DNA of 64,000 bases. It comes from Yponomeuta sedellus. Taxonomy: Eukaryota; Arthropoda; Insecta; Lepidoptera; Yponomeutidae. Position numbers and translations under genes: made by a program. Below the pieces are notes generated by a model, which worked only from the letters and a program-made list of their open reading frames with translations, ran no database searches and had not been told where the DNA came from. Position 1 is the stretch's first letter. Each line of letters opens with the position of its first letter. Positions 30,836 to 42,426 of the stretch are shown one piece after another. Location: NCBI GenBank assembly GCA_934045075.1, contig OW203731.1:15887570-15951569 (forward strand), written 5' to 3'.

Positions 30836-30930
30836 GGGTAGGCAGAGACTAGGTACTGCCACTTGCCACGACCCTCACAGATCACCTTCGCTTCATCAAC
30901 GTTTATAAGTCGTTGCATGCACGCACGCCT
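30836..30930 (+). repeat. Fragment shared with 36380-36465
   Basis: 'ctgccacttgccacgaccct' followed by 'gtcgttgcatgc' recurs at 36390-36455 with small differences. It is a truncated dispersed element of unknown class, perhaps LINE-derived. Confidence 0.5.
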
Positions 30931-31387
30931 GGTAGTCATTATCATGGTAGTAAACCATGATTTCTTAAATGTAAGGAAGTTTTAAAGTTAACTTTTAAAT
31001 AGCTCCTGGAATACCCTTAATTCCTGAATGTAGGTTACACAACTTGAATCACAATTTAATTTCACAAAGCGGGCTTCAGCGCTTTCACATTAATGCAAAT
31101 ACCATGTTAATTTAATTGAGAATTAATATTCAGAATTAATGGTCACTGAAATTTGTTTACAGTGAATGTTTTACTTTTTTAATTCCACTGTGGGTTTCGT
31201 AGAGCGTATATTGTGGAACCGAATTTCACTGTAAACAGAGCATTATACAAATTAAGTTTGGTGTTTGTAGAGTTGACAGCACATCGAGCTTTACTTGCGT
31301 GCATCTTTTCAGTTACATTACGGGTGGCTTAGTCAAAAATGCAATAATAGGTCATTTTTCGACTATACTTGGTTTAAAATACTGTTA
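30931..31387. other. No gene recognised
   Basis: AT-rich DNA without a supported feature. Confidence 0.35.
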
Positions 31388-31568
31388 AGGATACCACAGA
31401 CGAAAACTATGTAAGCTAAAAACGTCCCACTGAAGGGCACAGGCCTTTTCTTTAGAAAATGGGCTTATTTCCACTCGTGCCCACCACGGATTGGCAATTT
31501 CAAGCGCTGAGATATTTAAACACATCAGACACTCAGGTTTCCTCAAGATGTTTTCCTTCACAGTAAAA
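31388..31568 (-). repeat. SINE-like fragment, reverse
   Basis: Contains 'gtcccactgaagggcacagg' and ends 'tcctcaagatgttttccttc', the complement of the SINE core block gaaggaaaacat...gagga. It abuts the LINE RT remnant that follows. Confidence 0.55.
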
Positions 31569-31574
31569 ATAGCG

Positions 31575-32516
31575 GAGGTGAGCCGGAAAATGTTCGCTTC
31601 AGCGGCTTCTCTGAAAATATTACGTAATTTCCTGCCAACTTCGACCAAGATTGCGCTTGCCCAGTCTCTCTTACTTCCTATCCTCGACTATGCTGATGCC
31701 AGCTATCTTGACCTTACCGAAGAGCAACTAAATAAACTTGAGCGCCTCCAAAACTTCTCTATCCGGTTCATATTTGGCTTGCGAAAATATGACCATATCT
31801 CCGAATATCGCTTAAAACTCAAGTGGCTCCCTATCCGCCTCCGTAGGAATGCTCATATTCTTTCCACTCTCTATTCGGTGCTGTTCAATCCAGCCACACC
31901 TCTGTATCTCAAAACTCGCTTTGAGTTTTTATGTGATACGCACAGTCGGACTTTGCGATCCGGTCACAATCGATTGCTGAAGACACTAAGTCATTCGACA
32001 AGGTTCTTCAGCCAATCCTTTACTATTACAGCTGTCCGCCTGTGGAATGATCTTCCCTTGGACGTAAGATTCTCACCGTCCCTGCCAATATTTAAGCCAG
32101 AGTGCATAACCATTATTTTTCCTTATTGTAAGTTTTTTATTTGTATTTGTGAAATCCCTTTCTAGTATTATTGTAGGTATACTTTTCGTTCATGTCCTAT
32201 GTTTTTTTTTCCTTGTGTATGTTTATTTTTATTTATTTCATATTTATGTACCGTTTATGTATGTGTATCAATTTCATATTTATGTATCGTTTATGTATGT
32301 GTATCAACTATAAAATAATATGTTATCTAATATTGTTTAGTTGCGCCGACTACCCGTATTTCAGTTTCCGTTTCTTCTTTTCCGTCAATGGTTGTCTGGA
32401 AGAAATTACTTTTAGTAATAAGGCCGCCACTTGTACTGTACTGTTATTTTATAAGTCTCTTATGTAATCCTTGGTGTACATGCAATAAAGAATATTCTAT
32501 CTATCTATCTATCTAA
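31575..32516 (+). pseudogene. 5'-truncated CR1/Jockey-group LINE: RT C-terminus plus 3' end
   Basis: The open frame to 32165 encodes about 195 residues of the region after the RT catalytic domain: LAQSLLLPILDYADASYLDL, LERLQNFSIRFIFGLRKYDH, LKLKWLPIRLRRNAHIL, AVRLWNDLPLDVR. This is the conserved post-RT segment of CR1/Jockey-type ORF2. The open frame also runs upstream into the SINE piece, but that part is not RT. The 3' UTR has a 36-bp duplicated AT-rich unit (about 32240-32310) and ends 'caataaagaatattc' with (TATC)n. This copy links the many isolated 3' tails in the window to their parent LINE. Confidence 0.8.
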
Positions 32517-33051
32517 ATACGTCTTAAAAAAGGGTGTTATGTTTTAACGGAAAGAATATGCAAATCTGAAAAAAATCTGTCCTCAGTCAATGCACAACAT
32601 GTGACACCCAAAACTTGGCAAAGCCTTCCTGGCTTGTCCGCGTTGTGTTTCTGCTCCTTATAGTGCTCGCTGGTATTAGTAACCGTCACAGTCACAGCAA
32701 TAACATAAAACACAGGCATGTTACTGATAAGTGGGGGTGCCAGAATAAGCTATATCTACTATAAGTCAGCCTACAAGACTTACTGACACCATAACAACGG
32801 CCCTTAACTAAGACATTTCACGCAAAATAACCACTTCATCTACTCTGTCTCTTCCCCCTTCACCCTAAATCAGGGTCGTACTCAGGGATGTTACCGAATC
32901 TCCGCCAGGCGTTTACTTTTTTTGTATGATACCTACGAATATCGAGTAACGCCATTTAATGTTATACTACAAAGAAATCAAATATAAATTAGAAATTGTC
33001 GATCATTTTTGTGTAAATGAAAGATAAATAGGTAATATAAACAAAAATAGA
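32517..33051. other. No gene recognised; possible LTR-like scrap near 32940
   Basis: 'tatcgagtaacgcca' followed by 'aatgtta' near 32940 resembles the first 25 bp of the BEL LTR, but nothing beyond that aligns. I see no other feature. Confidence 0.3.
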
Positions 33052-33165
33052 TAGATAAAATATCCTTTACTGTAAACGGAAATCACAGTAACAGAAATTT
33101 CAAAGTAATGTAGTACAATTGGCAACCTTATTACTAAAAGCAATTTCTTCCAGGCAGTCATATAT
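33052..33165 (-). repeat. LINE 3'-end fragment, reverse
   Basis: Complement of the 3' block at 32396: GATAGATAAAATA end, 'gtacaattggcaaccttatt' and 'actaaaagcaatttcttcca'. Confidence 0.65.
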
Positions 33166-33884
33166 GGAGACCAGAGAGAAAATAGAGACCGGTGCAAAAT
33201 AAAATTGCTCAGTAGCATCCCAACTCTAGACTTTTTGTTTTGCAGTTGAATACTGATAGTGCCGAAACTATCATTATATTTCTATGTAATTATATTAGGA
33301 TAAGTATTTACCGCCAGCTGCATCACGTAAGACCTCCCTTGAAAGTGTGTGTTAGGTTCTTATGTAAAACTCTGGTAAACGGGACTGCACAGTCTAACCA
33401 AGCAGTTGGTGTTGTTGGACCTTATAAGCATGGTTGGTTGGTTTTTGGGGCGTAACATATGTATGTGTTTTCTTTTATGTTAATAAAAATACATTGTTCT
33501 CTTACATGTTAATGAAAAATTAATTTGTAGTCATAAAAGTGCATTTGATAAATTTATATGCTACGATTATTTTTAATGAATATATAGCATACATAAACGC
33601 CCTCGCTCCGGCTCTGACCTGGAACTGAAAATGTCTAGTGAAGCGCGTCGGGCCGTGATTAAATGACTCCTCATCCCTTACCGATTAAACGTTGTTAATG
33701 AGGCCATTCATCGTAGCCGGTAAACGGTTTATGATATCTGTGAGTTCATTGGGCGTGTCGAGTTAGGGTGGGATTTGTGAGACGAAAATGTATCGCTGTG
33801 AAATTCTAGGGCAATAATTTAGAGTGATTTTCACTTTGATCTATTTTAGGCTAACTAAATGCTACTTATGTATTTAGCTGAGCT

Positions 33885-34235
33885 GAGCGGTGGTAGCTCA
33901 GTGGGTAAAACCATGGACTGGCAAGCGAGAGCCACAGGTTCGATTCCGAGTGCGGGCATGTAGACTTTGTATAATTTCAAAGTTATGTACATTTGCGAAT
34001 TTGTAGTCGCAATACCACACGCTAACGGTGAAGGGAAACATCGTGAGGAAACCCGCGGCTTGGTTTGCTCCGCACGTATTGACTAGTCTTTCCTGTGGGC
34101 TAGGCCGACTAAGCTGTCAGGATGGTATAGGTGCTGGGCAAGCCTACACCATCTATAAAACCATGTCCCAGGCACTACAGCGTCGGAGTGGTCCCTTCAC
34201 TCATCTAGTGTGAGTGAGGATACCACTGGACGCTG
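33885..34235 (+). mobile_element. tRNA-derived SINE, near full length
   Basis: Head: A box 'ggtggtagctcagtggg', B box 'aggttcgattccg'. Body: 'aaagttatgtacatttg', 'ggtgaagggaaacatcgtga', 'ggatggtataggtgctggg'. Tail: 'ccactggacgctgtataaat'. The body matches the reversed copy at 10566-10815 and the core at 12440-12710. Confidence 0.8.
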
Positions 34236-34869
34236 TATAAATCATCTCATTACGTATATGAAAAAAGGCCAATCGTCATCGTCATCGTCAATCGTCAAAA
34301 CTCAGAAAACAAATATAGAGCTTGCCCAGACGTTTCTTTAGTTTTTTTATGTATAAGCTATGTCTACTCTTACCATCAGGCGTGACTGGGGTCAAGCGTA
34401 ACCTATCCCACTTAAAAAAAATGTGTTTAGACCTAGAAAACAGTGTGTAATTTAACAGATTTAACTAGGTAGGAATTATTTTCTTCAAGTAAAATGGCTT
34501 TGAAACCTTGTTTAGCTACGAACTTATTTTAACTACTACCCACAAAATATAGGTTTGTATCTGAATAAAGTAAGTTGATCATGCTTTATTAGTTATTAAC
34601 CCGTAAATACCTGCTTTATCTGACGGATGATGATTATAATGATCCCATTGTCAAAGTCAAGGATTGAATCAGGATTAACTCGAAGACTAAAGCTCTATTC
34701 AGACGGGTTTCTCCCATTATGTCCAAAAGAAAATTAAACATTTCTTTTGGAGAAAATCAAGTGATTGATTGTCATCAGAATGTTAAATAGAGTATTATTT
34801 ATACAATTTTTTTTAATTATGTTATAAGTTATCCGTGGAATATAGTGGGAAGTACATTTATTTATAGTT
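34236..34869. other. No gene recognised
   Basis: Contains a short TCATCG run near 34275, possibly the SINE tail. I see nothing else. Confidence 0.35.
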
Positions 34870-34968
34870 AAAGCTGTTTTTATACGGATTTTATTCGTTT
34901 ATTACAATTCCGTATAAAACAGTTTTTATTATGTCTAGTGCTCGTGTTAACCTTAGAAAATACTACAT
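34870..34968. repeat. Dispersed hairpin repeat
   Basis: CTGTTTTTATACGGA pairs with TCCGTATAAAACAG, followed by 'atgtctagtgctcgtgttaa'. The same sequence is reversed at 56456-56545 (ttaacacgagtactagacat). Confidence 0.6.
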
Positions 34969-34986
34969 TAATTAATAGGGTTTTAA

Positions 34987-35022
34987 AAATTGTCCTTAGC
35001 ACGGGTTAGTGCATTAAAAAAA
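34987..35022 (+). repeat. Short fragment of the tRNA-like 309-bp repeat
   Basis: 'tgtccttagcacgggttag' then 'tgcattaaaaa' equals the block at 12890 and 39715. Nothing else of the unit is present. Confidence 0.7.
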
Positions 35023-35050
35023 GAATATTCAACAACTTTAATGAAGTCTG

Positions 35051-35712
35051 ATTTATGTAAATATCGCCGCCAATTGGTAAAGCTAGCCGTCAAACTAACT
35101 GCCTAGGACGTACATTAGGCGGCGGCGTCCAATTTAAGGTCTAAAAGCCATTCAGCCTTGTGATTGAACGAAACGTTTCATGACCTGGCTAAAGGTGGCT
35201 GGCTAGCTGATTAGTACCAGACGGACGTCTGCTGTAGTAGTTTCCTCTTCTACTTTGTACTCGAATTAAAATAAAAACGGCAGGAACTGCTTCAATTTTT
35301 GTTTACAAACCACATTGGATTGATTTTCTTAACAACAGCATGTTTACTATTGTAGCATCTACCTTACGTTGTAAAAACGTAAAAATAGTCTTAACAAACA
35401 ATATATTTTCGTGAAATTTAACGTAAAAATCGTTTCTAACGTTGCAATGGTTTCTAACGTTGGCCTCACACAAAATTCAGTAGCATTTTAGCAAAGCTTC
35501 AGCTGTTAAATTGACGCCATTTCGCAATTACGACTACACTAAATCGAAAATAAACGGCGGCTCTTCATTTAGGCTTTTATTCGAAGGCTAACTTTCGATC
35601 AGCCAAGTCGATGAAACGTTTTAGGTGATGCTTTATTATAATAAAAAGCCTAGCTTGTAAGCCTAGGCAGTTAGTTCGACAGCTGACATAACCACTTGGC
35701 GGCGACATAAAT
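35051..35712. mobile_element. 660-bp palindromic element (long imperfect inverted arms)
   Basis: The left arm (ATCGCCGCCAATTGG ... AACTAACTGCCTAGG) pairs with the right arm (CCTAGGCAGTTAGTT ... TTGGCGGCGAC). Pairing resumes inward (AAACGTTTCATGACCTGGCT with AGCCAAGTCGATGAAACGTTT). No ORF and no clear target duplication. Probably a fold-back non-autonomous DNA element. Confidence 0.7.
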
Positions 35713-36329
35713 ATAATAAAAATAAAGTTTTCTTTATGACTGAAGACGTATACTCTCTATGATATCTCTCACTGAAAAGGACCCTTAGATAATGAGTATG
35801 ACACATAAAGGAAATGTATTTGTGTTTCCTTCACTATTTCATTAAAGTGTACGAGTACTAGCTAAGCCAGCATCTTATTTTATTTCTATTTTAATGTTTA
35901 TTAGAAAACCAACAGCTTAAACACGAGACATTTTTACAAAGAATAATATGAATTAGAGTTAATCCCAAAAACAGGTTTTCACTGACACTGTTTTAGCCTA
36001 AAGGATCAAGAAAGCGGTTGACCATTTGGGAACTACCCTCGAGGCAGCCGCACAAGTCGCAAAACGGAGGGATTAACAAAAGACTTAGCAGTGAAACTGA
36101 ATACTACCCGCTGAGTTATCGCGTTAAGACTTCATGAGACAATAGATTAATTACGGATTGCTGAATGAGGAGAGCGGACTTTGATCCGCCCCTGATACTC
36201 TGTATAGGCTTTGTAGGCTGATGGATTGACTCTCCCACTTTGTTACCGTTAATTGGCAGAACTACTAAGGTACGGAAAACTGAATTGGGAAGTAACGGCT
36301 AGAAAGCACAATAAACTTGATTCCTCAGT
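35713..36329. other. No gene recognised
   Basis: No supported feature. Confidence 0.35.
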
Positions 36330-36526
36330 TACATGTTGCCCTAGTTTTGGTGTCAGGTACTTATAACAGTGTTGTGCAGAGACCATGTTCTGCCACTTGC
36401 CACGATCCTGACAGATCACTTTCATTCCATCAACATTAGTCGTTGCATGCCCACAAATCGGTTTTGGGTACTTTTTATCGTGGCCTTTGCTAACAGATCC
36501 CCAACAACTATTTATCATCATCATCA

Positions 36527-36690
36527 GCCGGTGTCAGCCCACTGCTGGACATAGGCCTCTCCCAAGACACGCCACTGAGCCCGATCTTCGGCTCTGCCCT
36601 TGCAGATACTACCCACCGCTTTACGAATGTCGTCGTTCCACCTGGTCACAGTGCGTCCTACGCTACGTTTGCCGATTAGCGGTTTTCATT
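36527..36690 (-). pseudogene. RTE-clade ORF C-terminus
   Basis: The minus strand reads GKRSVGRTVTRWNDDIRKAV, then GRAEDRAQWRVLGEAYVQQW, then DTG and stop codons. 'GR..TRW.DDIRKA...A.DR..WR.LGEAYVQQW' is the C-terminus of RTE-type polyproteins. About 50 codons remain. The left neighbour at 36330-36510 repeats the fragment seen at 30836. Confidence 0.8.
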
Positions 36691-37205
36691 AACTATTTAT
36701 AGTCAGTTTCAACTCTATTTTAAGAATTTCACAATCAGTTTCCAATTCATTATGGACTACATAAAAGAGTAGTAATGAAAGGTCAAAAATGCACCTATCT
36801 AAAGACTAACCTGAAGATTCTTTGAAGAGCTCAAAGCAAAACGGTTTCCATCAGTTCTGAAACAGGTTTGTTTTCGTTATTGGAAGATGTTGAATAACAA
36901 ACGCGCCCTGATTGAATAAATTTACATTGAAACATTATTTATTAACTGTTATCACAAAGTTTCTAACTTCAAGGGTAATTGAAGTGTTCTTAGAATTTCG
37001 GATGCTTAAATTTGTTAGGAACTTTCTGAAATGTTTCAATATTGAATATTTATTTGTTTACGTTTGATGCTTCGATTATTAGCGTTTGGCAATGGTTCTG
37101 AAATCATAGACGCTGAAATTTTTATGGTATGAAAACCATGTGATATGTGATTGCTAATTAAAAACGCTGTCTACTTAGAATATTAGATTTAAGTATAGAT
37201 GTAAG

Positions 37206-37310
37206 ATAAAAAAAAGTTTAGAAATCTTTTTAAGAATAAGGCCGCCAATTGTACTTCTTCTTTGTATCTTTTGTCTCTGAACTTATTTTCTGGAGTGTAC
37301 AATAAAGAAT
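37206..37310 (+). repeat. LINE 3'-end fragment
   Basis: 'aataaggccgccaattgtac' and 'gtacaataaagaatattta', the family described at 32396. A MITE follows immediately. Confidence 0.65.
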
Positions 37311-37428
37311 ATTTACAGAGCATATTTGTTGGACTTAGTTAACGGAAACAGTAACAAACATTTAGTTTCTATGTTCTACAACTTTGGTTCTTAAACAAAA
37401 CTAAGTCCAACAAATATGCTCTGTAAAT
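37311..37428. mobile_element. Small MITE, 30-bp perfect TIRs
   Basis: ATTTACAGAGCATATTTGTT at the left (37311 onward) is the exact complement of the right end (37399-37428). The interior is 58 bp and non-coding. It interrupts the LINE tail just upstream. Confidence 0.8.
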
Positions 37429-37939
37429 AGTTACCTCTCGTATTTATTGTCTCGATATATACGTTCTTCCTCATAAATAATATTCTTATTTTGTTTTAAG
37501 TTGAAAAATCTTGTTTGAAAATTTCCGACCAATTACCACCGCCTCTCTGACTATTAGAACAATTCCATTTAATATGCTTATAGATAGATAGAAAACACTT
37601 TACTTATTATTAAAAATAAAAATAGTGTAATCATGTGGGTACAGTGATATCGTTCCGATTTTAAAACCTAACTGCAAAGTAGGTAGTCGGGGCTGTAAGT
37701 AATGCAATTTACTTAACCCATTTGGACCCAAATACAAACCAGTAGTGAAATTTTGAAAACTTCTTTATTTGCCTAACTATTAGGACCTAATAAGACATAT
37801 TATAACAAAAAACTTAAAAATAATAATTTCTATATAATTGAAAAAATACCGTCCTCAAATAGGGCCAATGGGGTTAAGTGTGGTGTTTTTCGAAGTACCC
37901 TTTTTCGATACATAATATTTTTTTACATTTTTTGCATTG

Positions 37940-39120
37940 TCATCGTGCTTTTTTGTGACATTCCAAGCATCTTAGCTGGTTTTGTAGTTTCGCTGGAAAG
38001 TGTCTAACACCTTCCAGGCTCATGTTTGGCACCACTGATGAGGATTTACGACGCCTTCCATCGGGTCTTTCCGTACATACCGTCCTCAAATATGACCGAA
38101 AGATGCTTCGACGAAATTGAAGCTGGTCTAGTTTTTCTTCAGCAGTCAGCGCGTGAAGACGACAAGCATTACCTACGGCCAAGTCAAGCATGAAAATAGA
38201 AGCCACTACCACTTCTTGCCACGTATGGCTATTCTGTATACTGCCACTCACTGGTCAATTGGTCAACTCCGCCCATACCCTTGTCGTAGTTCTGAAATAC
38301 AAAAGAGATATCTAGGTCTACCTTTCGCCCTTCTGCAGAGCTCCATCTTTTTACCTTTTTACATCCATCAATTTCCGCACGATTTTCTTTTTCATGAACT
38401 TGATAGATATCAGTGAACATTTTTTTTCTGTTCTTCCTCAGTGTGCCGGTCGCATGATAAGCGGCTTGTCGTAGATCTGTCATCAGTGCGTGACTGGTAA
38501 AAAAATGTCGAAATACACAGTGTGCTGGTGTGGTACTGCTTTTGCTTTTTCCAGTAGGCCCTACACCACATTTGAGCCCAAAGGCTCTTGACTGGTTCCA
38601 AATGCCGCTGATTTGCCACAGTAGACATGGAATGCATAACAAATCCATCTAAACCTGCGCACATCTATTATATCCAAATCGTACTGGCTTCTTCTTCTTC
38701 AGGCTATATTATGTAGTCTACTGCTGGACATAGCCCTCCCCTAATGAGCGCCATAGCGCCCTGTCTTCAGCTTGCCGCATGCAGTATCTGCCTGCAGTTT
38801 TTCGCAGATCGTCATCCCGCCTGGTTGGAGGGCGTCCTACACTACGTTTGCCGAGTCACAGTCTTCACTCACTGGCGTCTCGTACTGGCTTGCCTTTTAT
38901 AAATTGTTTCGTATGTTTTGTTAGATATTATCGCCATCACCTTCTTCATCATCCGTGAGAGCACTTTGTTCTGGAGGTATGGCCCCTATTTCGAAACTTA
39001 CATCAGGATCATCTTTTTCGTTCAAAATGCTTTCGATTGCTGCCTCGAGTCTTTGATACTCATTCGATATATTGAACGATCGCCTAGCCTTTATTGACTC
39101 CGAAACTGAACCCCGAAGTA
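37940..39120 (-). pseudogene. piggyBac transposase remains
   Basis: Minus strand, in order: an acidic N-terminal piece near 39120-38930 (FNISNEYQRLEAAIESIL, then an acidic ALTDDEEGDGD stretch). The catalytic core follows, mostly missing: only FFTSHALMTDLRQAAYHATG, NRKK and NYDKGMGGVDQL remain. Then comes the C-terminal part (SIFMLDLAVGNACRLHALT) with cysteines RCLECHKK. Frame changes near 38230-38260 and 38470-38520 and the loss of most of the core make it non-functional. An RTE insertion (38691-38879) separates the N- and C-terminal parts. Confidence 0.82.
38691..38879 (-). mobile_element. 5'-truncated RTE element inside piggyBac
   Basis: 189 bp flanked by 12-bp TCGTACTGGCTT (38679-38690 and 38880-38891). 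On the minus strand it encodes the RTE C-terminus (GKRSVGRPPTRRDDDLRK, AEDRALWRSLGEGYVQQ) and ends in (GAA)n, the usual RTE tail. Confidence 0.85.
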
Positions 39121-39948
39121 TAAAAAAAAAATGGCAATGAGCCCATTGGCCCCATTTGGGGACACCTTACTAAAATTGCTCCCACGATAGTAATATTTCA
39201 AAATATTCTTCATATGTTGTCTTTACTCATGAGAAGAAACTATATACAGTAGAAAAACATGAAAAAAAGCAGAAAGTTGCACTAAAAAAGTATAGAAAAT
39301 ACCGCCTAAATTTTGGCAATTACTTATTTGCCCAATGGGGTAGTGACGACCCCTTATTTTATCCAAATTCTCCGATGATTCTCTGTTTTCTAGTTATGAT
39401 TACATATTTACACACCTTGGCGATACAACTGCAACTCCAAATCAATTTAATCTCATTTTCCCTCCAAAATAAGGGTACTCAAAGAAATGGCCCCAAATGA
39501 GGACAGCGGGCGTAAATGGGTTAAGTCAGATGTCGCTGCCTGTACGTAATACAGAGAATATTGTAAAGAGGTTCGAAATTTCACTGATGCCGTGAGTCGC
39601 CCATTGGCTCAATTGGTAGAGCGCTGGTACGGATAGCCAGAGGTTGCGGGTTCGAACCCCGGCATGGGTGAAATTTTTAGCCTCTAAATAGGTTTTTAAA
39701 TTTGTTCCTTAGCACGGGTTAGTGCATTAAAAATAAAAATAGTGTAAACACTTTACTGTACATAAAAATGAAAATAACACAGATATTTCTGAACCTAAGA
39801 GTTTACTCTTACGGACGGCGGCCCTATCACTAAAAGTGATCTCTTCCAGACAAGCTTTGCTTATTTCAGACGTACGTCCATTTTGATTAAAATAGATAGA
39901 CACGTAATTAAATTAATAAATAACAATAATAAATCGAATATGATCTAA

Positions 39949-40016
39949 CCTTCCTGCGATGCAGAAAGAGAGCCGTGCCACAGCAGTGGGGACATACTCG
40001 TACGAGGGTTGATATC
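39949..40016 (-). repeat. Dispersed repeat 'alpha', short reverse fragment
   Basis: 'aaccttcctgcgatgcag' and 'cagcagtggggacatac' are the 5' end of alpha in reverse. Confidence 0.65.
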
Positions 40017-41018
40017 GATCGAATAAATCGAAACTTAAAACTCTTTAGTGTAGAGACTCGGACCGTGAGGGCCCGAGGCGCGATTGTTCTTCAAAGAACT
40101 ATCGTCGCGCCTCATCGACACGACCAGGGACCCCAGGGCTGGCTATTATTACCTCGGTCAGAGGATAAATCTCGCCATCCAGCGTGGCAATGTAGCCAGC
40201 ATACTGGGGGCAGCCATGATCTCGGTGCAGTTTTTTATATTTAGTTATGAGTAGTTTATTTTAATTTAGATATTGTATGGAATCAGGCGTTACTTTGCAC
40301 TTGTGAGCCTGAGGATGCCTCGTGTCAGAGGCGAAACGGGTCGCATATTTTCTCACACAAGTATTGGTGTCAGTGGTGGTGTGTTCGTGTATTGCTTCTG
40401 CTTGAAAAAGTGGGAGGGAGGGCGGTGCATTAACTAACCGCATGGTGCTTGTGGGATTCTGTGCGAAATTTAGGAAAGAATTTTTCACTTTTTAATGTAA
40501 TTTTATTTTATTTCTGATTTTAATGTACAGTTTGTTTTTTATTACTGATCTATTATTATTGTAAATGAAATTAATAAAAAAAAGTTAATAAAAAAACTTA
40601 AAATTTGATTAATTTTTCATTTTTGAGTCACCACAACTATTTAAAACGACCCGGGAACCACTGTGCTCTCACATGGCTCTGGCTGGCTCTGGGTGGCTAC
40701 TAATGCTTCGTGTTTTTTGGAAAATGCTTTAAAGAAAATAAACTAGCGTAATCAATAGCTATTGTTAAGATACGTGCCTTTTGTTAAGGCTTTGAAACTT
40801 CGAACAATTAATGGTGTATTGTACCGTTACTAGTGTAACCGTATCGGTAGACATCCATACTTCACAATCGAGAAGTCTTATTGAATGTTCAGTTTCTTGC
40901 TATTTCCGTATAGAAAGCATAATATTATATGTAAAGAAGCGTTTGTAGGTACTCTTACGAGTATGAACTGTCAAGGGTAGGAAACCATTGAAAATTCGTC
41001 ATAGATATATAGAATAAA
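40017..41018. other. Unassigned; possible LINE 3' end at 40060-40380
   Basis: 'aatctcgccatccagcgtgg' and 'caatgtagccagcatactgg' look like the degenerate 3' coding end of a retroelement, and 'gaggatgcctcgtgtcagag' then 'gcgaaacgggtcg' forms a hairpin of the kind found in such tails. I cannot assign a clade. The rest is AT-rich with nothing recognised. Confidence 0.3.
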
Positions 41019-41125
41019 TTGATAGAAAATACTTGATTTCACAACCAGTAAAAATTTGACAACCATAATTCTCTAAATAGTAGTTTCACACAATTGGCGG
41101 TCTTATCACTTAGATATAACCACCT
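41019..41125 (-). repeat. LINE 3'-end fragment, reverse, diverged
   Basis: 'ttgatagaaaatacttgatt' and 'ttggcggtcttatcacttag' resemble the tails at 5108 and 39746. Confidence 0.45.
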
Positions 41126-41383
41126 TTAGACTGAGTGAACTGCACAGAATGAAGTAGTCTAACGGACACTCGTACATAGGAACATTTCAACATGAAATGT
41201 AATCAAGAAAGCGTGGCCTATAACCTCATTTCACTGAGTTCTCAGTAAGTTTCATTTAACCGAGCTGGTAATCATATGGCGGTGAGGCATTTGATTAAAC
41301 CGCTACTAATTAACTTAATAAGTTTCAAACTCTCCCTCTTCCGAAATCTACACCGTAATTTTAGGTCTCTACTCCCTGATGTT

Positions 41384-41701
41384 GATATTAACCCTTTGTA
41401 TTTCCCCACTGCTGGGGCACGGGTCTCTTCCTGCGTCGCAGGAAGGTTAGGCCATACTCCACCACGGGGGCCAAGCCCGGTACAGGGTGGAGAATTGTGA
41501 GACAGTGGCGGGCCTTACTGTCAGAAGTTATCAAGCCGCCCATAAGGCCTCTGACATGGCTTAACGACCACCATTACATGACAGCCGGCACCAACGGCTT
41601 AACGTGCCTTGCGAAGAATCCTGCACCTGACGGCGCCTGTTGTTGCTTAACTCAAGTGATTAATTTCAATCACTCGGTTCAACTAGGCTATGAGCGCTTC
41701 G
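41384..41701 (+). repeat. Dispersed repeat 'alpha', internally deleted
   Basis: Near-complete, from 'gatattaaccctttg' to GAGCGCTTC. About 60 bp are missing after 'cttgcgaag' compared with the copy at 59634. The terminal hairpin (AGTGATTAATTTCAATCACT) is kept. Confidence 0.75.
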
Positions 41702-42426
41702 TCTTAGACATGTGTAAGTTAAAAGTAGCTGGGCTGTGTGGAAATCGTATTTTTTTATTATCTATAGAGACTGTGTTAACAGTGGTCTAGAGTAGAAGCC
41801 ATCATTCTAAATAGTTTGTTGGAGTTGTATTATCGGATATTACATTCTATGTCACAGCGTGATGTTGGTCGTGAGTGAAATTGAATTTGTAAAGTAATTT
41901 GCAATATCCTACAGAAGTTTACTACTATTAACCATGTATTTCATTTATTTTTACAAGTTTGGTTATGTATTTTTTTTGGTAAAATTTAAGGATTGTAATT
42001 TTTGTAACTTTCGTAGTTTATTTTGTACACGAATATACTCGTACCCGCTTTCTACAGCTTCCTCGACTCTCCAAGGTTTCAATGAATCAAGTACCTGCTC
42101 ACTGCTAAATATAAGCCTCCATCAAGGCACGCCACTTCCTTCTATCCTCTACCATCCTCATCCAGCAATCTGCCTGTCTGCAATCTGTTTTTGCCGCTAT
42201 TTCATCACCAAATTGTAAGTACAAAAGTTGAATCTTTGATTGATCTTACTACAAATACTCTGTATGTAATGTGCTGTTTAGTTTCGCTGTTGATTTGCGT
42301 ATCAATAATACGTAATACTGCGATGTCAGTTCAGATCTTTGTCTGACTGCATGCCAAGTTTCACGTAACTCAGTAAAGCCGTTAACGCGTGGTTGAGCAA
42401 CAAACATCGAAACATCTTGACAGTTT
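41702..42426. other. No gene recognised
   Basis: 'aagcctccatcaaggcacgc' near 42113 is vaguely like the RTE C-terminal block. Nothing else is supported. Confidence 0.3.

Larger units (their letters stand above)
37717..39520 (-). mobile_element. piggyBac-type transposon, defective
   Basis: Ends CCCATTTGGACCC and GGGCGTAAATGGG, flanked by TTAA (37713-37716 and 39521-39524). These are the signature target site and terminal CCC of piggyBac. 1.8 kb, shorter than an intact element. It landed in the TTAA of the tRNA-like repeat, and an RTE fragment later landed in it. Confidence 0.9.
37605..39745 (+). mobile_element. tRNA-like 309-bp repeat, permuted copy C, split by piggyBac
   Basis: Flanked by 12-bp AAACACTTTACT. 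Its first and last 20 bp are the same sequence (ATTAAAAATAAAAATAGTGT at 37609-37628 and 39726-39745), so it is again one unit plus an overlap. The overlap point differs from copies A and D. Removing the piggyBac (37717-39520 plus one TTAA) leaves about 333 bp. The tRNA-like domain is 39598-39670, with B box GGGTTCGAACCCC. Confidence 0.85.
37584..39858 (-). repeat. LINE 3' tail split by a nested insertion
   Basis: 'agatagatagaaaacactttact' ends at 37604 and resumes at 39746 with 'aaacactttactgtac', continuing to 'gatctcttccagacaagc'. This is the same reversed tail as at 5108. The repeated AAACACTTTACT (37593-37604 and 39746-39757) is the 12-bp target duplication of the tRNA-like repeat. Confidence 0.8.

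Noticed and set aside
30498..30862. MYVC-repeat proteins
   Set aside because: Translation of the ACAT microsatellite.
32935..32975. Solo BEL LTR
   Set aside because: Only about 25-30 bp resemble the LTR start, with several mismatches, and no LTR end follows.
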